A stretch of DNA of 64,000 bases from Margaritifera margaritifera. Lineage: Eukaryota; Mollusca; Bivalvia; Unionida; Margaritiferidae. The notes beneath the pieces are model-generated. The model saw nothing but the letters and a program-made list of their open reading frames with translations. It was not told the DNA's origin and ran no database searches. Location of the stretch: the NCBI GenBank assembly GCA_029931535.1, contig JAQPZY010001628.1, forward strand, positions 4,044,501 to 4,108,500, given 5' to 3'. The translations under genes were made by a program, and so were the position numbers. Shown piece by piece: positions 1 through 11,129 of the stretch (within the stretch, counting starts at the first letter, position 1; every line of letters starts with the position of its first letter).

Positions 1-2500
1 TTAGTCAGTACAACATGTATCAAACCTTCTGTTGGATATGTAGCTGAAGCTATTTATTCTAGTGTCTAATATGATATAACCCCAATATCCAGATTTGGGG
101 GTGACTTAAGCATGAAATTACGCAAAACTTCATTAATATAACTGTCACGGAATTGTGTATGATTTATATCAATATGTATATGTGATCAAAAATGTACTCG
201 GGTTTCGTTGCCGCGTACGGCGTTACCCGAGGGTGGTTTATTTTTTCGGCTCTAGTTATTTTGAAATACTGAGCGCGATTCACCCCATGCTGCATGTGCA
301 AATTGCCTGCAGTGAAAACCTAAGTACCTAGCTGCGCATATTTGTCACAGCTAGAGTACATATAGAGCAAATTCTCTAAAAACAAATTACACTACGACGA
401 GTCTTGTCAGAAAGCTTACCTCTTTACGGGAGCAAATCTTCAGCTGTAGAGGTATGTGAAATTAAAGATTGTATTCTTTATCACTATTCGTTTTATATGA
501 CAGAATTGTTTCATATATTAGATGTTTTAGAATTTATTCTAAATTCTACAGAGAGTCAATACCTAAGTTATACAACGCCATGATATTAGAAATACTATAG
601 TCTGGTTCAAGTTAGCTATTTGTTGTAACTGAACAGACGGATTTTATTTAATTATACGCAGCATGCATTGAATGATTAATGTAATGTGTAACGAGATGTA
701 ATTCATGTGTGCGCATGCGCAACATATATCAATGCAAAAGTACTAACCGTGTCATATGTACTACACGATTTAGTTGTTATACTTTTAGCTGTCCTTATGT
801 ATGGTTTGGTGAATTGGAGTCACAGAACTTTGTGTGGTTTCTTGTGACGTGTACGCTGTGTCTGGTGACGTTGGCTCTGAAGAGTGTACTGGTGTTTTCG
901 ATGCAAGGGACCAAGGCTTTGCGTCCAGCGGGTCTGTGTTGAATGTGAAGGCTCTCGAGGGATCCTTCAACAGACTGAAAGGGGTGGACCATGCGTGGTG
1001 GCTCCTTGACCATTGACTAGAGCGGGTGGAACCGGAGATACATCTTGGACGTCAAATGGGCGCCACGATAGTTATATATATTACGTGTTCCATTTTATTG
1101 TTATTTTCACTATTGCTATCTGAGCAAAATTACATGTATTCACATTTCAATATCGCTATATGTGTGATAGATTCATAATTTCATGCATTCCCATTTCATT
1201 TTCGTTATATGAACGATATATTCATAAATTCATACATATTCCAATATCGCTTGATGAATTGATAAATTGATGAGTTAATAGATTGATGAATAAATGAGTA
1301 TTATATTGATAAGTGCATAAATCACATGCTTTGATCACCCTTGGTGCTTAATAAGACCTTGTTTATATTAGGGTGTAGATCATATACTCTTAGTTGCAGA
1401 TTGGTGATAGGATGTTATTCACGTTTGTTTAAAATTCCATTCGTTAAATTCATCTTTGATTTTTCTCGTTGAGTTACTTGTTGTTGATAGTTCCATGTTA
1501 GGAACTTTATAATTTTCCTTATCTTTTTGTTATAATGGTGTCAGATTTGTTCATCTTTAAATTGCGTTTATAAATAAACATCTTATTAACGCAGTTGCTT
1601 TCGGTGTCTTCACTAATTTATTACGAATTTATCTGCGCTGTATTATATGACTTCTCAGTTTGGCGCACATAAATCTACTATTAAGAGAGTTATCAGGTAT
1701 GGAGTCTGTTTAACAAAACAATTTTAACTGTTTGTGTATGATAAATACAGGATGTTTCAAAAGGCTGCATCTAAAAAAGGGAACTAATAAAGGCTGATAT
1801 TATTGTTATTGGTATGTGACCATCTGCAATATAAATAATTGTCAGAATTTTTCTTAGGTATCACCCAATTAAGGTGATGTAGTTTCCTGGTCGCCGTCAA
1901 AACATGACTGACAGAAAATTGTACCTAGTTTTTTTTTTCATTGATTCTGTCATGCATAGACAGATGTTTTCATTATTCTAATGTGGCACTGGTACCTGGC
2001 AGGATGTGGACTTTTTCAAAAGTGATACGCAGTTTCGATGATGGACAAACCTCATTAAAGTACTGAACAAGATATGTTTTTCTCTTTGTCATTGTATGTA
2101 TGTAGGAAAATATTGCAATTTGGGATACATATAAAGGACAAATTTTATGATATGTTTTCTATTTTTAATAATGAAAAATCTTTTATGATAACAGTTAGTG
2201 AATTCAGTTAGTGCATGGGACCTACAACGCAGTTCTATCAAATAATTGGCCGCTCGAATAAAGGCGGTTAGCTCCGGCCATTTTATCTGCACTTGCATTT
2301 TTGCTTTCTTAGGCTTTTCAAAATAAAACAATTTTAGATTGCATCATTTTAAGTTAAATCTCAAAAATTTTATAAAATTTGGACTAATTACTGGCAAGAT
2401 ATTGGAATGTATAGGTAGAACATATTTCACGTAAAGTAGTGCTAAAATGGTAATTTTGCGCCAGCCCCAGTAAACAATCATTTTACCACTACTAAAAGTT
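1..2500. other. AT-rich stretch without recognisable gene
   Basis: No coding region is recognisable. The short open frames at 709-1016 overlap on both strands and resemble no family I know. A compact GC-rich hairpin lies at about 196-230 (stem CTCGGGT/ACCCGAG, with an inner GCCG/CGGC stem). Loose AT-rich repetition built on 'attcataaattcat'-like words occurs at about 1090-1290. Confidence 0.5.
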
Positions 2501-3100
2501 ACTTGGATCTTTTACGTTGCTTCACTTATAACAGTCGGAACGAAAAGAAAACCAGATGATCGCGCGCACTGGTCAATCGATTGGTGAGCCGGTTGAGTGT
2601 CGTCTGAACGACAGTTTACAAACAAAAAAGAAAAACCTAGCTTTGTTAGGCCGGCCTACCCCCTCACCGAGGCCGAACAAAACTGGTTTTACACAGCAAA
2701 ACAAGTTGTGGTTGCAACAGAATGGTCGGCACAATAAAGATGTATTTTAAAGAAATATGGACAAAAGGACACAATGCTTTGTGGATTATAGTGTACATTA
2801 AGATATCGTGTTTCGTAGCAAAAACAAGTGCGCTTGGTTGATACTAGGGAACACAGCTATGTGGAAAAAACTTCGTAGATGTGTACTCCGGTATCCATGT
2901 TGCGCAGAGCAGGAAATGCGGTGTTGGTGTTATCGGATTTGCCCGCGTTGTGCAGTTAATACTATGGCAATAACTCTAAAAGACATAGAAAACAATGCAA
3001 GAAAGAAGTTTAACAAGGTTCTTTGCGAACTACAGGCAACTTAAAAAACGCATTTAGAGATCTGTGGATGATTGGCTATAACCTTAAAAGTAGGCACAAC

Positions 3101-4227
3101 ACTATGTCTACTACCAAACGTTTGAATGAGTTGCTTCGCAGAGGGCAAATGGCCCAAAGTGAATACGATGATGCGCTGGACGCATTATTGGCGAGTAGGG
3201 CTCATCAGCCAGTTCCGGTTCCTAGGTAGTCGAGACGACGGGTTGAATAGACAGTCTCGACCCCACTGCCAGTTCCGGCTTCTAGCATTTGAGAAGACGA
3301 GTTGAGCCTCCTGTTCCGATCCCACGACCAGTTTCAGCCCAGCGGCCTGCACTAGTGCACCCGCTGATAAATTTGACGATTTGATAGACGATCTGTTTAA
3401 TGAGCACCAAGTAAATTCAATTCCAGTTTATCAGCGTGACGGCAATGTCATAAAGAAACGCAGCAAATTACCAGCCTTTGTAGAGTTAGGTACTAGTGTG
3501 GTTATAGCAAAAGACTCTCGCGCCACCGTGCCAGAAAAGCACAGGCTTGAATCAGACGCTTCTGTATTTCTTAATGCCTTGACCCCTGGATAAAAACTTC
3601 CATTGAAAAGGAAGTTAGGAAACAGGATGGTTTGAAGTTAAGCCTCGTGTTGACAGCACAGTTTAAAAAAGCTGTACCAGGCCTGCAAAACGTTTATGTC
3701 GAAAAAGCGAGCAAAAGTAAAGTAACGGCCGTTTGCCAGAACGCTACCACCGCCACGCTGGTTGTAGAAGCTAATGAAGACATACTAAGGCACATTGAAG
3801 AATACATGCACGAGGGTCAGGGTGTGTATTTGACCGCTGCAAATGCTTGACCTACAAGTGTAGCAGTATCGCCCGTTTCGCAACGGTCGAACCCCAAAAG
3901 CAACGGTCGAACCCCAAAATGCTACCACCAATGTCCGGCAGACGATCGCCACATTGATCTGCTCGGCAAGTACCTCTGGCACCTTCGCAAGCTCAACTTT
4001 GCTGGCATTGACTTTCCTGTGAAGGAGAGCAATACTGAGTGCCACAACAAAACTATCGCAGTTAGTGTCTTTTCCTGGAACAAAATGGCATGTACTCGCT
4101 ACGTAAAAACAAGAAAGTCAGGCAAGATACAATAGACCTCATGCTGTTCACCGAAAGAACAAGTGTTGAAAAGAACCACTATGTCTGGATAAAGAATCTA
4201 AGTCGCATGGTACACAAGAATAAGTAG
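3101..4227 (+). pseudogene. Maverick/Polinton-like family-B DNA polymerase, N-terminal part (decayed)
   Basis: This appears to be the N-terminal half of the DNA polymerase of a Maverick/Polinton- or adintovirus-like element, which would replicate the element's own DNA. An ATG at 3101 opens a frame reading MSTTKRLNELLRRGQ, followed by a proline/arginine-rich stretch (PVPVPR, then a diverged PVPIPR repeat). Segments at 3381-3593 and 3632-3850 follow in shifted frames. The last segment, about 4130-4227, contains HYVWIKNLSRMV, a motif I recognise from this polymerase family in invertebrate genomes, and ends at TAG 4225-4227. At least three frame changes or stops break the gene. The C-terminal half resumes near 6130 after a repeat-rich insertion. 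Family assignment rests on motif memory; the link to the 6.1-7.0 kb part is by order and strand. Confidence 0.6.
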
Positions 4228-4230
4228 TAA

Positions 4231-6040
4231 TATGGGGCCTCCTACGGGAATTAACATTACGCCGTAGGATTACTTGTGGGGACGGTCTGGCCCTCTATGT
4301 GAATGGTAATGTTAAAAATGTCCATAGGTTTTACATGCGGAAAGCGGTCTGGCCCCCTATGTACAATGTAATGTAGCGACCAGTACCCCACACTATACCA
4401 TCAGCAGGCCGTGTGTAGTGACCAATACACACATTTACTATCCAATACGCCGTGTGTAGTGACCATCATCCAGTCATCTACTATCCAACACCCCACGTTA
4501 TACTATCAACACGCCATTTGTAGTGATCTGCTGCCTCGTGACTATATGCATATATCTGAGATTTATAAATAAAGCATTACCTATACCGCACATATTGGAG
4601 GTATCAGTAAATGTGCATATATCGTGCCGATGTTATAAATAGCTTGAATTAAGGGAACCAACTCATAATGACACTAAAATGTAGTACTAAAATTCCAAAA
4701 AACTGTCACAGACTTTAGCGGATACTAAACAAATCTTGAAAATGTAATTTAAGAAAAATTCGCCTAGACTACAAGTAGTACTAAAATGTCAAGGAATTTA
4801 GCGGAGACGGGAACATATCCGAAAAAATGTATAACAAATTTGGCCTATACTAGAAGTCATGCTAAAATTCCGAAACTGTACCGGACTTTAGCTAAGACTG
4901 AAAATATATGGAATAATTTTAAAATATGATCGAGACTAAACGTAATACAAAAATTTCTGAACTAATACGAAATTTAGCGAAGATTAAAAGAAATTCCCCA
5001 AAAATTTTAAATTTAAAAAAAAACAAAAAATTTAAATTGTAAAAACAAAATTAAAAGTTCCAAATTTAAAAATTTACATTTTCTTTACAAAAAAAAAATA
5101 AAAAGAAACAAATTATACAGAATTAGCAAAGACTGAAAATTTATAATCTTTTGGCCTAGACTAAAAGTAGTACTAAAATTCCGAACTGTTACTGACTTTA
5201 GCGGAGACTGAAAAATATCCAGAACAAATATAAAAAATTGGACTAGACTAAGAGTAGCACTAAAATTCCAAAACTGTCACGGACATTAGTGGAGATTTTA
5301 AAAATCCGGAAAAAAATGTCAAAATATTTGGCAGAGACTACAAATATTACTAAAATTCCGAAAATGTCACTGAGTTTAGGAAATATTAAGAAATATTCGG
5401 GAAAAATGTATTAAATAAAATTGCCTTAGACTAAAAGTAGTACAACAATTCCGAAACTGTCACGAACTTTAGCAGAAACTGAAAAAAAAAGGAGTAAAAA
5501 AAAGTCCGGAACAAAATGTAAAATATGGTCCACAGTATAATATTAAAATGTTTAAGGTAATACGGAATTTAGACCAGATTAAACAAAAAATTTCCCCAAG
5601 AATGTAACAAATTTTAAAGAAATTTTACAAGTTGTAAAGAAAATTAAATGTGCAAAATTTAAAAATTTTCATTTTTTGCAAATAAAAAGAAACATATTAT
5701 ACGGAGCTTAGATAAGATTGAAAAATATCCGGACATATTTAAAAACTGCAAAAAAAATTTTGAAATTGTATACAAAATAAAAATTGTAATAAAATTTTTG
5801 TAAAAATTGTGAAAGGTATGTATTTTTGAGTGACCAACATCCCACGCTTACTAACCAACGAAAACAATTGAGGCGCGTGAAGGCAAACATCACTCTTAGA
5901 AAAAATTAAAAGATCGACAGAGAGAAGGTGAAATAGTATGTCCAAACACATTTTTTTTTTTTTTTTTTTTTTTTTTGCTATTCTAAAAGACGAGACAACA
6001 CCATTTTGTTTTTTTAAATGAACATTTTTTTTACAAAGGG
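4231..6040. repeat. AT-rich insertion with diverged ~80-95 bp tandem repeats, splitting the polymerase relic
   Basis: At 4380-4530 a diverged direct repeat of the words GTGTAGTGACCA and ACTATCCAA recurs every 40-55 bp. From about 4670 to 5720 a longer repeat recurs every 80-95 bp, recognised by AGTAGTACTAAAATTCCG, ACTTTAGCGGAGACTGAAAA and a following A/T-rich segment. Copies begin near 4683, 4777, 4857, 5165, 5252, 5342 and 5434. Homogeneity is low, so the array is old. A 26-nt poly(T) lies at 5951-5976. No coding potential is visible. The block lies between two halves of one polymerase gene, so it is probably an insertion or a local expansion. Confidence 0.6.
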
Positions 6041-6129
6041 GGCATTTCGACCAACAAAAGGCACACAGTGGAGCAAGACATTTCCCTCCTTACAACAAGG
6101 ACGTATTGAACGAATAGAAGCCTTCTACA

Positions 6130-6990
6130 GCCAACTATGAGCATGCACAGAAAGTGTGAAAGATATTTGGTTGCCAAAGCATTGGCAGCTATCACGACGC
6201 ATACCTCAAGACCAATATGATTATAATGGTAGATGTGTTTGAGACATCCCGCGACACCGCGCTAAATAAGTACGGCCTTGACCCTGCCCATTACTATAAA
6301 AATCACATGTACCAAGCTCGAGCTCCCGACAGACATTGACATGCACCTATTCATTGATAAGGACATCCGAAATGGCATTTCGGTTGTGAGCGGACGTCAT
6401 GCCAAAGCGAACAACCCAATATGTTCGGACGATGACAGCAAAAAGCCAAACACCTGAACAGCGTACCTTGACTCCAGCAAGCTATATGGTTGGGCCTTGA
6501 TGCGGAGCCTACCAACTGGCGGTTGTATGTGGGTCAACACTTCCTCACTAGCAGCTCAAGAATTTCGAAACAAAAGTGCTAAATACCTAAGCAGACGCAC
6601 CAAAGGGCTACATCCTTGAAGTTGACATTGAGTATCCTGAGGAGCTTCATGACAGACGCGCACGGTGACTATTCGCTGACTCCTGAGACCATGAGTGTTC
6701 CAGAGGACTGGCTAAGCGACTATCAGCATAATCTTGTAAGCAAACGGGCGGTGGGTACGTTCACCGAAAGTATGAAGCTAGTCCCAAGCCTACGAAAAGG
6801 AACTATATGTGGCACGTTACAGAAATCTCCAGTTCTACATCAAGCTTGGGTTGCGCGTCGCAAAGTTCCGCCATGTGCTTGAGTGTAACCAAAGCGTACG
6901 TCTGACGCCGTACAGCGGATTAGCCTTATGGTTTCTGTGATCTTTACACCCTCATCGAGGTTGAGTTGGCTCACTTCGGCTGGGTTTATT
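6130..6990 (+). pseudogene. Maverick/Polinton-like family-B DNA polymerase, exonuclease/palm part (decayed)
   Basis: This is the second half of the virus-like transposon DNA polymerase. In several frames the sequence carries family landmarks: VDVFETSRDTALNKYGLDPA, then AKANNPI, then YLDSSKLYGWA, which corresponds to the DxxxLYxx motif A of the palm. Next come VDIEYPEEL and LQFYIKLGLRVAKFRHVL, together giving the order expected of the family. Stops and frameshifts interrupt it repeatedly, for example around 6320, 6455 and 6640-6660. The palm motif C (DTDS type) and the C-terminal thumb are not visible before coding similarity fades near 6990, so the 3' part is lost. It lies on the same strand as the 3.1-4.2 kb part and converges on the minus-strand block at 7.0-8.2 kb. 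The family call is confident; exact ends are not. Confidence 0.75.
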
Positions 6991-7030
6991 TCGATTACTT
7001 TTTTTGGCAATCATTTATTACATTTTAGAG

Positions 7031-8163
7031 AGGACGCCTAGTACGGCTCCACAGTAAACGATGTATCTGAGAGCATATGGTGATGATGTAAACATTTTGC
7101 ACCTGGGTGGCTAACTTTGATGGCCTGTGTCACTTCCTTATATTATCGTTCCGACGATCTAGTTGGTCTAGTTGGTTGAACTGGCACATCTATCGTCGGT
7201 TGCGCAGGTGCATCCATCATCAGTTGTGCTTGTAATTTCATGTTTTTCTTAAAATGTACATGCATATTGAAAATTAGTATTCCATGTGAAAGGGGTCAGG
7301 TGTATATCTAATATCTGCTATAAGCACCTGCCGTGCTTGTCGTTCCGATGCGTTCCCCAGACGTTGCTTTTCGCACTTGTGCTGCTGACTTGTTCCTGGA
7401 TGAGGCGTAAAGAAGGCCATATACGAAAGCCAGGCCGCCCCAAAGAACATAAGATGGCACTGCCTCCTGCTGCTTCTTTTGCTTTTGAGGAGCCCGTGCG
7501 TCGTGCGTGTCGGTGGTCTCCGATTATTTCTCAGCCCGGTGTTGCTTCATCGTCTTGCAAAGTCTTTTGCCAGCATCAACTCTCTATGGGTGTTTAATCT
7601 TGGTACCTTGCGTCACTTCTTGAGATTGTTCTGCTGATGCATCCGTCTTCGATTCTCCTGACGCACCCCTTGTCGGCTGTGCTGACATATCCGTCCTCAT
7701 TTGTTTTATCAGTTGTTACTATAAGTTGTTTCTTCTCAAAATCGACGCGTCTGTATGTAATCTTGCCAGCTGCAATCGGTGCTAGTACTGTACCGTACTT
7801 AGAGTAAAGATGGATGTTAATGCTTGACGAAGAGGTTTGGATGATTGGGTCCTTTTTCCAAGTCACTCGCAAGACGTTCGTGGTTATCTATAGACAGAAA
7901 GTGGCTTTCAACTGCTGTGTTAAGTCAAAGCAGAGACGACCCCAGCGAAGCAGGGATCCTGGCCCCAAGATCAGCCAAGTATATGACGTATGTTTTTGCT
8001 ACCTCTTCGTCGCTCATCGTCATAAGGTCCGCAAAGGTAAGAGCGTCGGCCTATATATTCTTTACCTGCTTCAGAAGCCACCACCGCGGACGGCGGTCAC
8101 GCTGCTGTGCTAGATAATGCCGGCATGAGCTGTCAACCCATATAGTATCTCTTCAATATCCAT
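7031..8163 (-). pseudogene. Unassigned minus-strand gene block of the Maverick-like element
   Basis: Downstream (on the minus strand) of the ATPase relic lie several coding-like stretches that I cannot name. One starts at an ATG at 8163 (MDIEEILYGLTAHAG) and continues in a shifted frame with MTMSDEEVAKTYVIYLADLG. An open stretch at 7594-7872 contains INIHLYSKYGTVLAPIAAGK and ends just before a second, Glu/Ser/Thr-rich reading in another frame. Short proline-rich and hydrophobic ORFs follow at 7143-7265 (APAQPTIDVPVQPTRPT) and about 7031-7095 (ending GVLSKM). By position these could be virion or processing genes, since Maverick-like elements typically carry a minor capsid protein and an adenain-type protease. 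I see no diagnostic catalytic motif. Frames are broken, so this is treated as a relic. Confidence 0.4.
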
Positions 8164-8308
8164 AACACTTATAGCAATTGCAATGGTTCTTACGAGTTCT
8201 GGATACGGTTGCTTAAGCGCATATATTTAAGTAAATTATAGAGAACATAGGTTAAGGTCCCAAGTGTTACAGTGTGGCTTGTGGCCTACAAAATATAAAG
8301 CCACCACA

Positions 8309-8981
8309 TTACATCAGAAGTAGCTTGCCAAATCTATCCTTTCTGAGAAACTCACAGGCCTCTGCTCTACGCTCGGGTTTAATGATATTGTTTTCTCTTA
8401 GTGCGTCCCTAAATGAGTTTTCGTCTTTGCAGTAAAAGAGGGCTATCCACGAGGTCTGTTAGCGGACGACACGGGGAATGGCTTTGTACTTTTGTGCTAT
8501 GACCCATACGCTAATGCCGACATGATGGCTGATATAGCTTAATGATAGCCGTTTCCTTATGCCTGATGCCAAAAAGAAAGGTGCGGTCGTCAAGTACGAT
8601 GAGAGAATGTACAAAGCAGGTCAACCAGATCACAGCCCTCTGGGTTGACTAGAAATACGTACGCGTTTGTTTGTCGCGGGCTCACGGTCTGTTGTATTTA
8701 TTGTTCAGGTGTATACTAGGACAGATGATCATTATAAAATCAAAGTGCCTCTTAAATGCCGACTAAAGCAGTTCACAGGTAAACACGCTCTTGCCGCAGA
8801 AGCGGCGGTCGGCGATCATGGCGCAGTATGCCTGTAAGTAATCAAAGATCGCTTTCCTGAAAAGCATGTTAGCACTGCACCTGCGTTCAGGGTCAAACTT
8901 GTGCTGGCTAGCAGATGGCTTATACAAAGTGGTCATTTTGTATGTTGAGTTGTGCTTACATGACGAAATATTTGTATGCAT
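8309..8981 (-). pseudogene. Packaging ATPase (FtsK/HerA-like, A32 type) relic of the Maverick-like element
   Basis: This is a virion DNA-packaging ATPase relic. On the minus strand, about 8860-8810, a P-loop-like segment reads MIADRRFCGKSVFT, with GKS as Walker A. It is followed by FDFIMIICP, the usual beta strand after the Walker A helix. Near 8610 comes LIVLDDRTF, a Walker B with the acidic pair. A further shifted frame gives GISVWVIAQKYKAIPRVVR, the sensor/arginine segment typical of these enzymes. The C-terminus reads DALRENNIIKPERRAEACEF and stops at 8309-8311. At least three frame changes and an early stop after CELL show it is inactive. Upstream on the same strand is the probable capsid gene. 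Domain order and spacing match Maverick and adintovirus ATPases, so the call is fairly strong. Confidence 0.65.
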
Positions 8982-9004
8982 TTAACACGCCTGCTCCCTG
9001 GCCA

Positions 9005-9040
9005 TTTTTTTTTTTTTTTTTTTTTTCTATTTTTTTTTTT
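9005..9040. repeat. Poly(T) double tract
   Basis: 22 T, then CTAT, then about 10 T. It lies at the point where capsid-like coding similarity stops, so it may mark a small insertion or deletion junction. Confidence 0.8.
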
Positions 9041-9541
9041 CTGCAACGTTACACCTTCACTCGCGTTTCCATGCGTCTTTCTGACCCATGGAGCGTGTGG
9101 TTTTCCGTCGGCCTCATCTCGAGAACGAGAGCAAGGTGCCCATGTCAAGTAACGACGACTCTGTGTCCTTTAGAGACTGTATTAATCCGCTCTTTGCTCG
9201 TTAGCCAGAGATCCTGGTAGACACCCCAAACATCGGTATTGACAATAGAGAGGCCACTTCGTTCCCCTCAAGCTTAACGCTGATCTTTTTGGACGATGGT
9301 ATAGACTAGGTATTTCACGATTTACGCTGGGCCGCCGTTTAGAGCCATTGTAAATGCAAGCCTAGCAGTGCCGGGCACAATGACATCGTTGCTGGTGAGG
9401 CTTGGAAATCTCAGGGCAAGCAGCTGCTTTTGATCTATGATGCTTGAGTTTATTAGTCACAACGACGGTGCTCAGAAATCCCTTTACCCAAGCGCTGCGG
9501 AGGGCGCGAAATGGGTCGAGTTTGTTTCTGTATTGAGACAT
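9040..9541 (-). pseudogene. Probable major capsid protein (double jelly-roll type), N-terminal part, decayed
   Basis: The minus strand has an ATG at 9539-9541 opening MSQYRNKLDPFRALRSAW. A shifted frame then gives LRFPSLTSNDVIVPGTARLA, and further on SVKLEGNEVASL and DVWGVYQDLWLTSKERIN. The VIVPGTARLAF-type strand followed by a KLEGNEV segment and a W/Y-rich segment is what I associate with major capsid proteins of Maverick/adintovirus-like elements. The frame breaks at least three times, and coding similarity ends near a poly(T)/poly(A) tract at 9005-9040, so most of the capsid gene is missing or unrecognisable. It sits directly upstream of the packaging ATPase on the same strand and is divergent, by about 93 bp, from the plus-strand ORF at 9634. 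Confidence 0.5.
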
Positions 9542-9633
9542 GCTTAAGTTTTAACAAGTTTGGTGCTATTGGAGTTCAGGTGTCCTTCCGTTAATATGCT
9601 AAGATTTATCGTCGCACGAGTATTTGATAAAAC
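9542..9633. promoter_or_regulatory. Candidate divergent promoter region
   Basis: This 92-bp gap separates two oppositely oriented start codons (minus ATG at 9541, plus ATG at 9634). In the parental element it should have held both promoters. No clear TATA box is identifiable, so the call rests on geometry only. Confidence 0.3.
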
Positions 9634-10657
9634 ATGGCTAACGACATTGAAATGACCGACTTTGGTGGTCGCGACGAGAATCTACCCGAGGGAGATGAAC
9701 CCATACTTACTACTGAAGCCAAGGAGACAGAAGATCTACAGACAGAAACCCCCTCTTGGGCCAGCTAGATGGATGCAAGAAGATGTGTCCACAAGGGAAC
9801 CAGAACAACGCCTGGTCGAGTTCTCTGCGCATCGCAAAACACTGGGGTTTTCAAGTTTATGGCAAATCAAGACGGCGCCATCGCAATAAAGTGGAGTCGG
9901 AACTGGATTCTGTTAACGAGCAAAAACACAACTGGGAAAATTCTTGATGGAAAAAACTGTACCCTGCTACAAGACTTGTACTATCTCCTATGGAAAACCA
10001 CACAGGCACATATTACGTGAAGCAGCTGTCTTGTACTATCACCCTTGAAATTGAAAATGACCACTAGCGCAATTGGAAGGACAAGCACGCTATGCGTCTA
10101 CATGGTCATGGCTTCTTTAGTAACTGAGCTGCAGGCGCCTTCAGGCCATCGCCCGCGTTTAATGTCGCTCCAAAAGATCACACAGATGCTAAAACTCTCG
10201 GCCACGTGATGCGCAGTGCCAGCACCTCCAGCTCAAGCGCAGACACTTGTGCTGCATTAAAGGTCGTGGACTTAACGGCTGATAATATCACGTCGATCAT
10301 CGGAATTACAACAATAAATGCGTCTAGTTACTATCGTTGGAATTTAACGCAAAACGTTCAGAACGTTGGTGGTTTTACACTCAGCAACAATAGCGACATT
10401 ATCATTACTTCATTAAACTCCATGCGAATCGTGGCAATGGAACGTGGGCAACACTTTCAATCTGTGTAAACGGAGTTGTACGTGCACATAATGACAGCAG
10501 TAATCGGTCTATCGATGTCATCGCACTCGAAAGCTTTACAACTAGCTTTGCGTCTATGTTTGCCGCTGGAGACAAAATCCGGTGTGAGGACCTCAACGTC
10601 AACGCACAAGCGTGGGGATTCTCAGTCACACTGACAATCTTCGTCTTTCGCAATTAG
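9634..10657 (+). pseudogene. Unassigned beta-rich structural-type protein of the Maverick-like element
   Basis: An ATG at 9634 opens MANDIEMTDFGGRDENLPEG and continues as an acidic, Glu/Thr-rich 41-residue segment that stops near 9755. Further frames downstream give IKWSRNWILLTSKNTTGK, then LKVVDLTADNITSIIGIT and NVQNVGGFTLSNNSDIIITS. After a frameshift near 10452 comes VNGVVRAHNDSSNRSIDVIA and a C-terminus ending WGFSVTLTIFVFRN at TAG 10655-10657. Alternating hydrophobic strands with Asn/Ser/Thr loops and an aromatic last strand look like a beta-sandwich of the fibre-knob or C1q/TNF type. I do not recognise the family. It is divergent from the capsid-like gene and probably encodes a late or virion component. 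Several stops make it non-functional. Confidence 0.4.
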
Positions 10658-10689
10658 AACTCGCGCTATAATTAGTTTAAAGGTTAAAA

Positions 10690-11125
10690 AACAAAACCGT
10701 GGGGGAGCGATCCGACATAGACAAGGAGCACGAATCTTTGGTACCGCCTGCCAATCCTAAGATCGAAGAGAAAGTCGGATTACTGGTACAGCTCGCACAA
10801 AAGGTGCATGACATATAGGAAGGAATACAAACCACTGATGAGAGAGTGTCTGCGCTGGCTTGGGGTTGACACGTACCGGTTCAGACTGGTGTGGAACCAG
10901 AATGCAAAGCAGATAGACATCGAACACTGGGACCACCCAGAGCATCATAAGCCAACGTGGCATTTGTTAACGAAAAGTTATTGCCAATAACGTTCGGTCG
11001 GGGTATGTTGCGTCATCTATCACTCATCTCACGAGAGGAAAAAAAAACAGTTATATTCGAAAAAGATGCGCTCTGCCGCATTACAGTAATCGACCAGAAA
11101 GGCAAACAGTCGCTGGAAAAATAAT
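10690..11125 (+). pseudogene. Short coding-like relic after the beta-rich gene
   Basis: A frame at about 10699-10818 reads ERSDIDKEHESLVPPANPKI then VGLLVQLAQKVHDI, a charged and possibly coiled-coil segment. It is followed after a frameshift by TTDERVSALAWG. Further fragments continue to about 11125, ending KGKQSLEK. I do not recognise the product. It is co-oriented with the preceding ORF and probably the last gene of the Maverick-like block. I found neither an integrase nor clear terminal inverted repeats on either side. Confidence 0.3.
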
Positions 11126-11129
11126 AAAC

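Noticed and set aside
709..1016. Overlapping ORFs on both strands near the left edge
   Set aside because: Four mutually overlapping frames, none with a motif or codon pattern favouring one.
7286..7597. 103-codon plus-strand ORF
   Set aside because: It lies opposite minus-strand coding-like fragments of the Maverick-like block and has no recognisable motif; probably a shadow.
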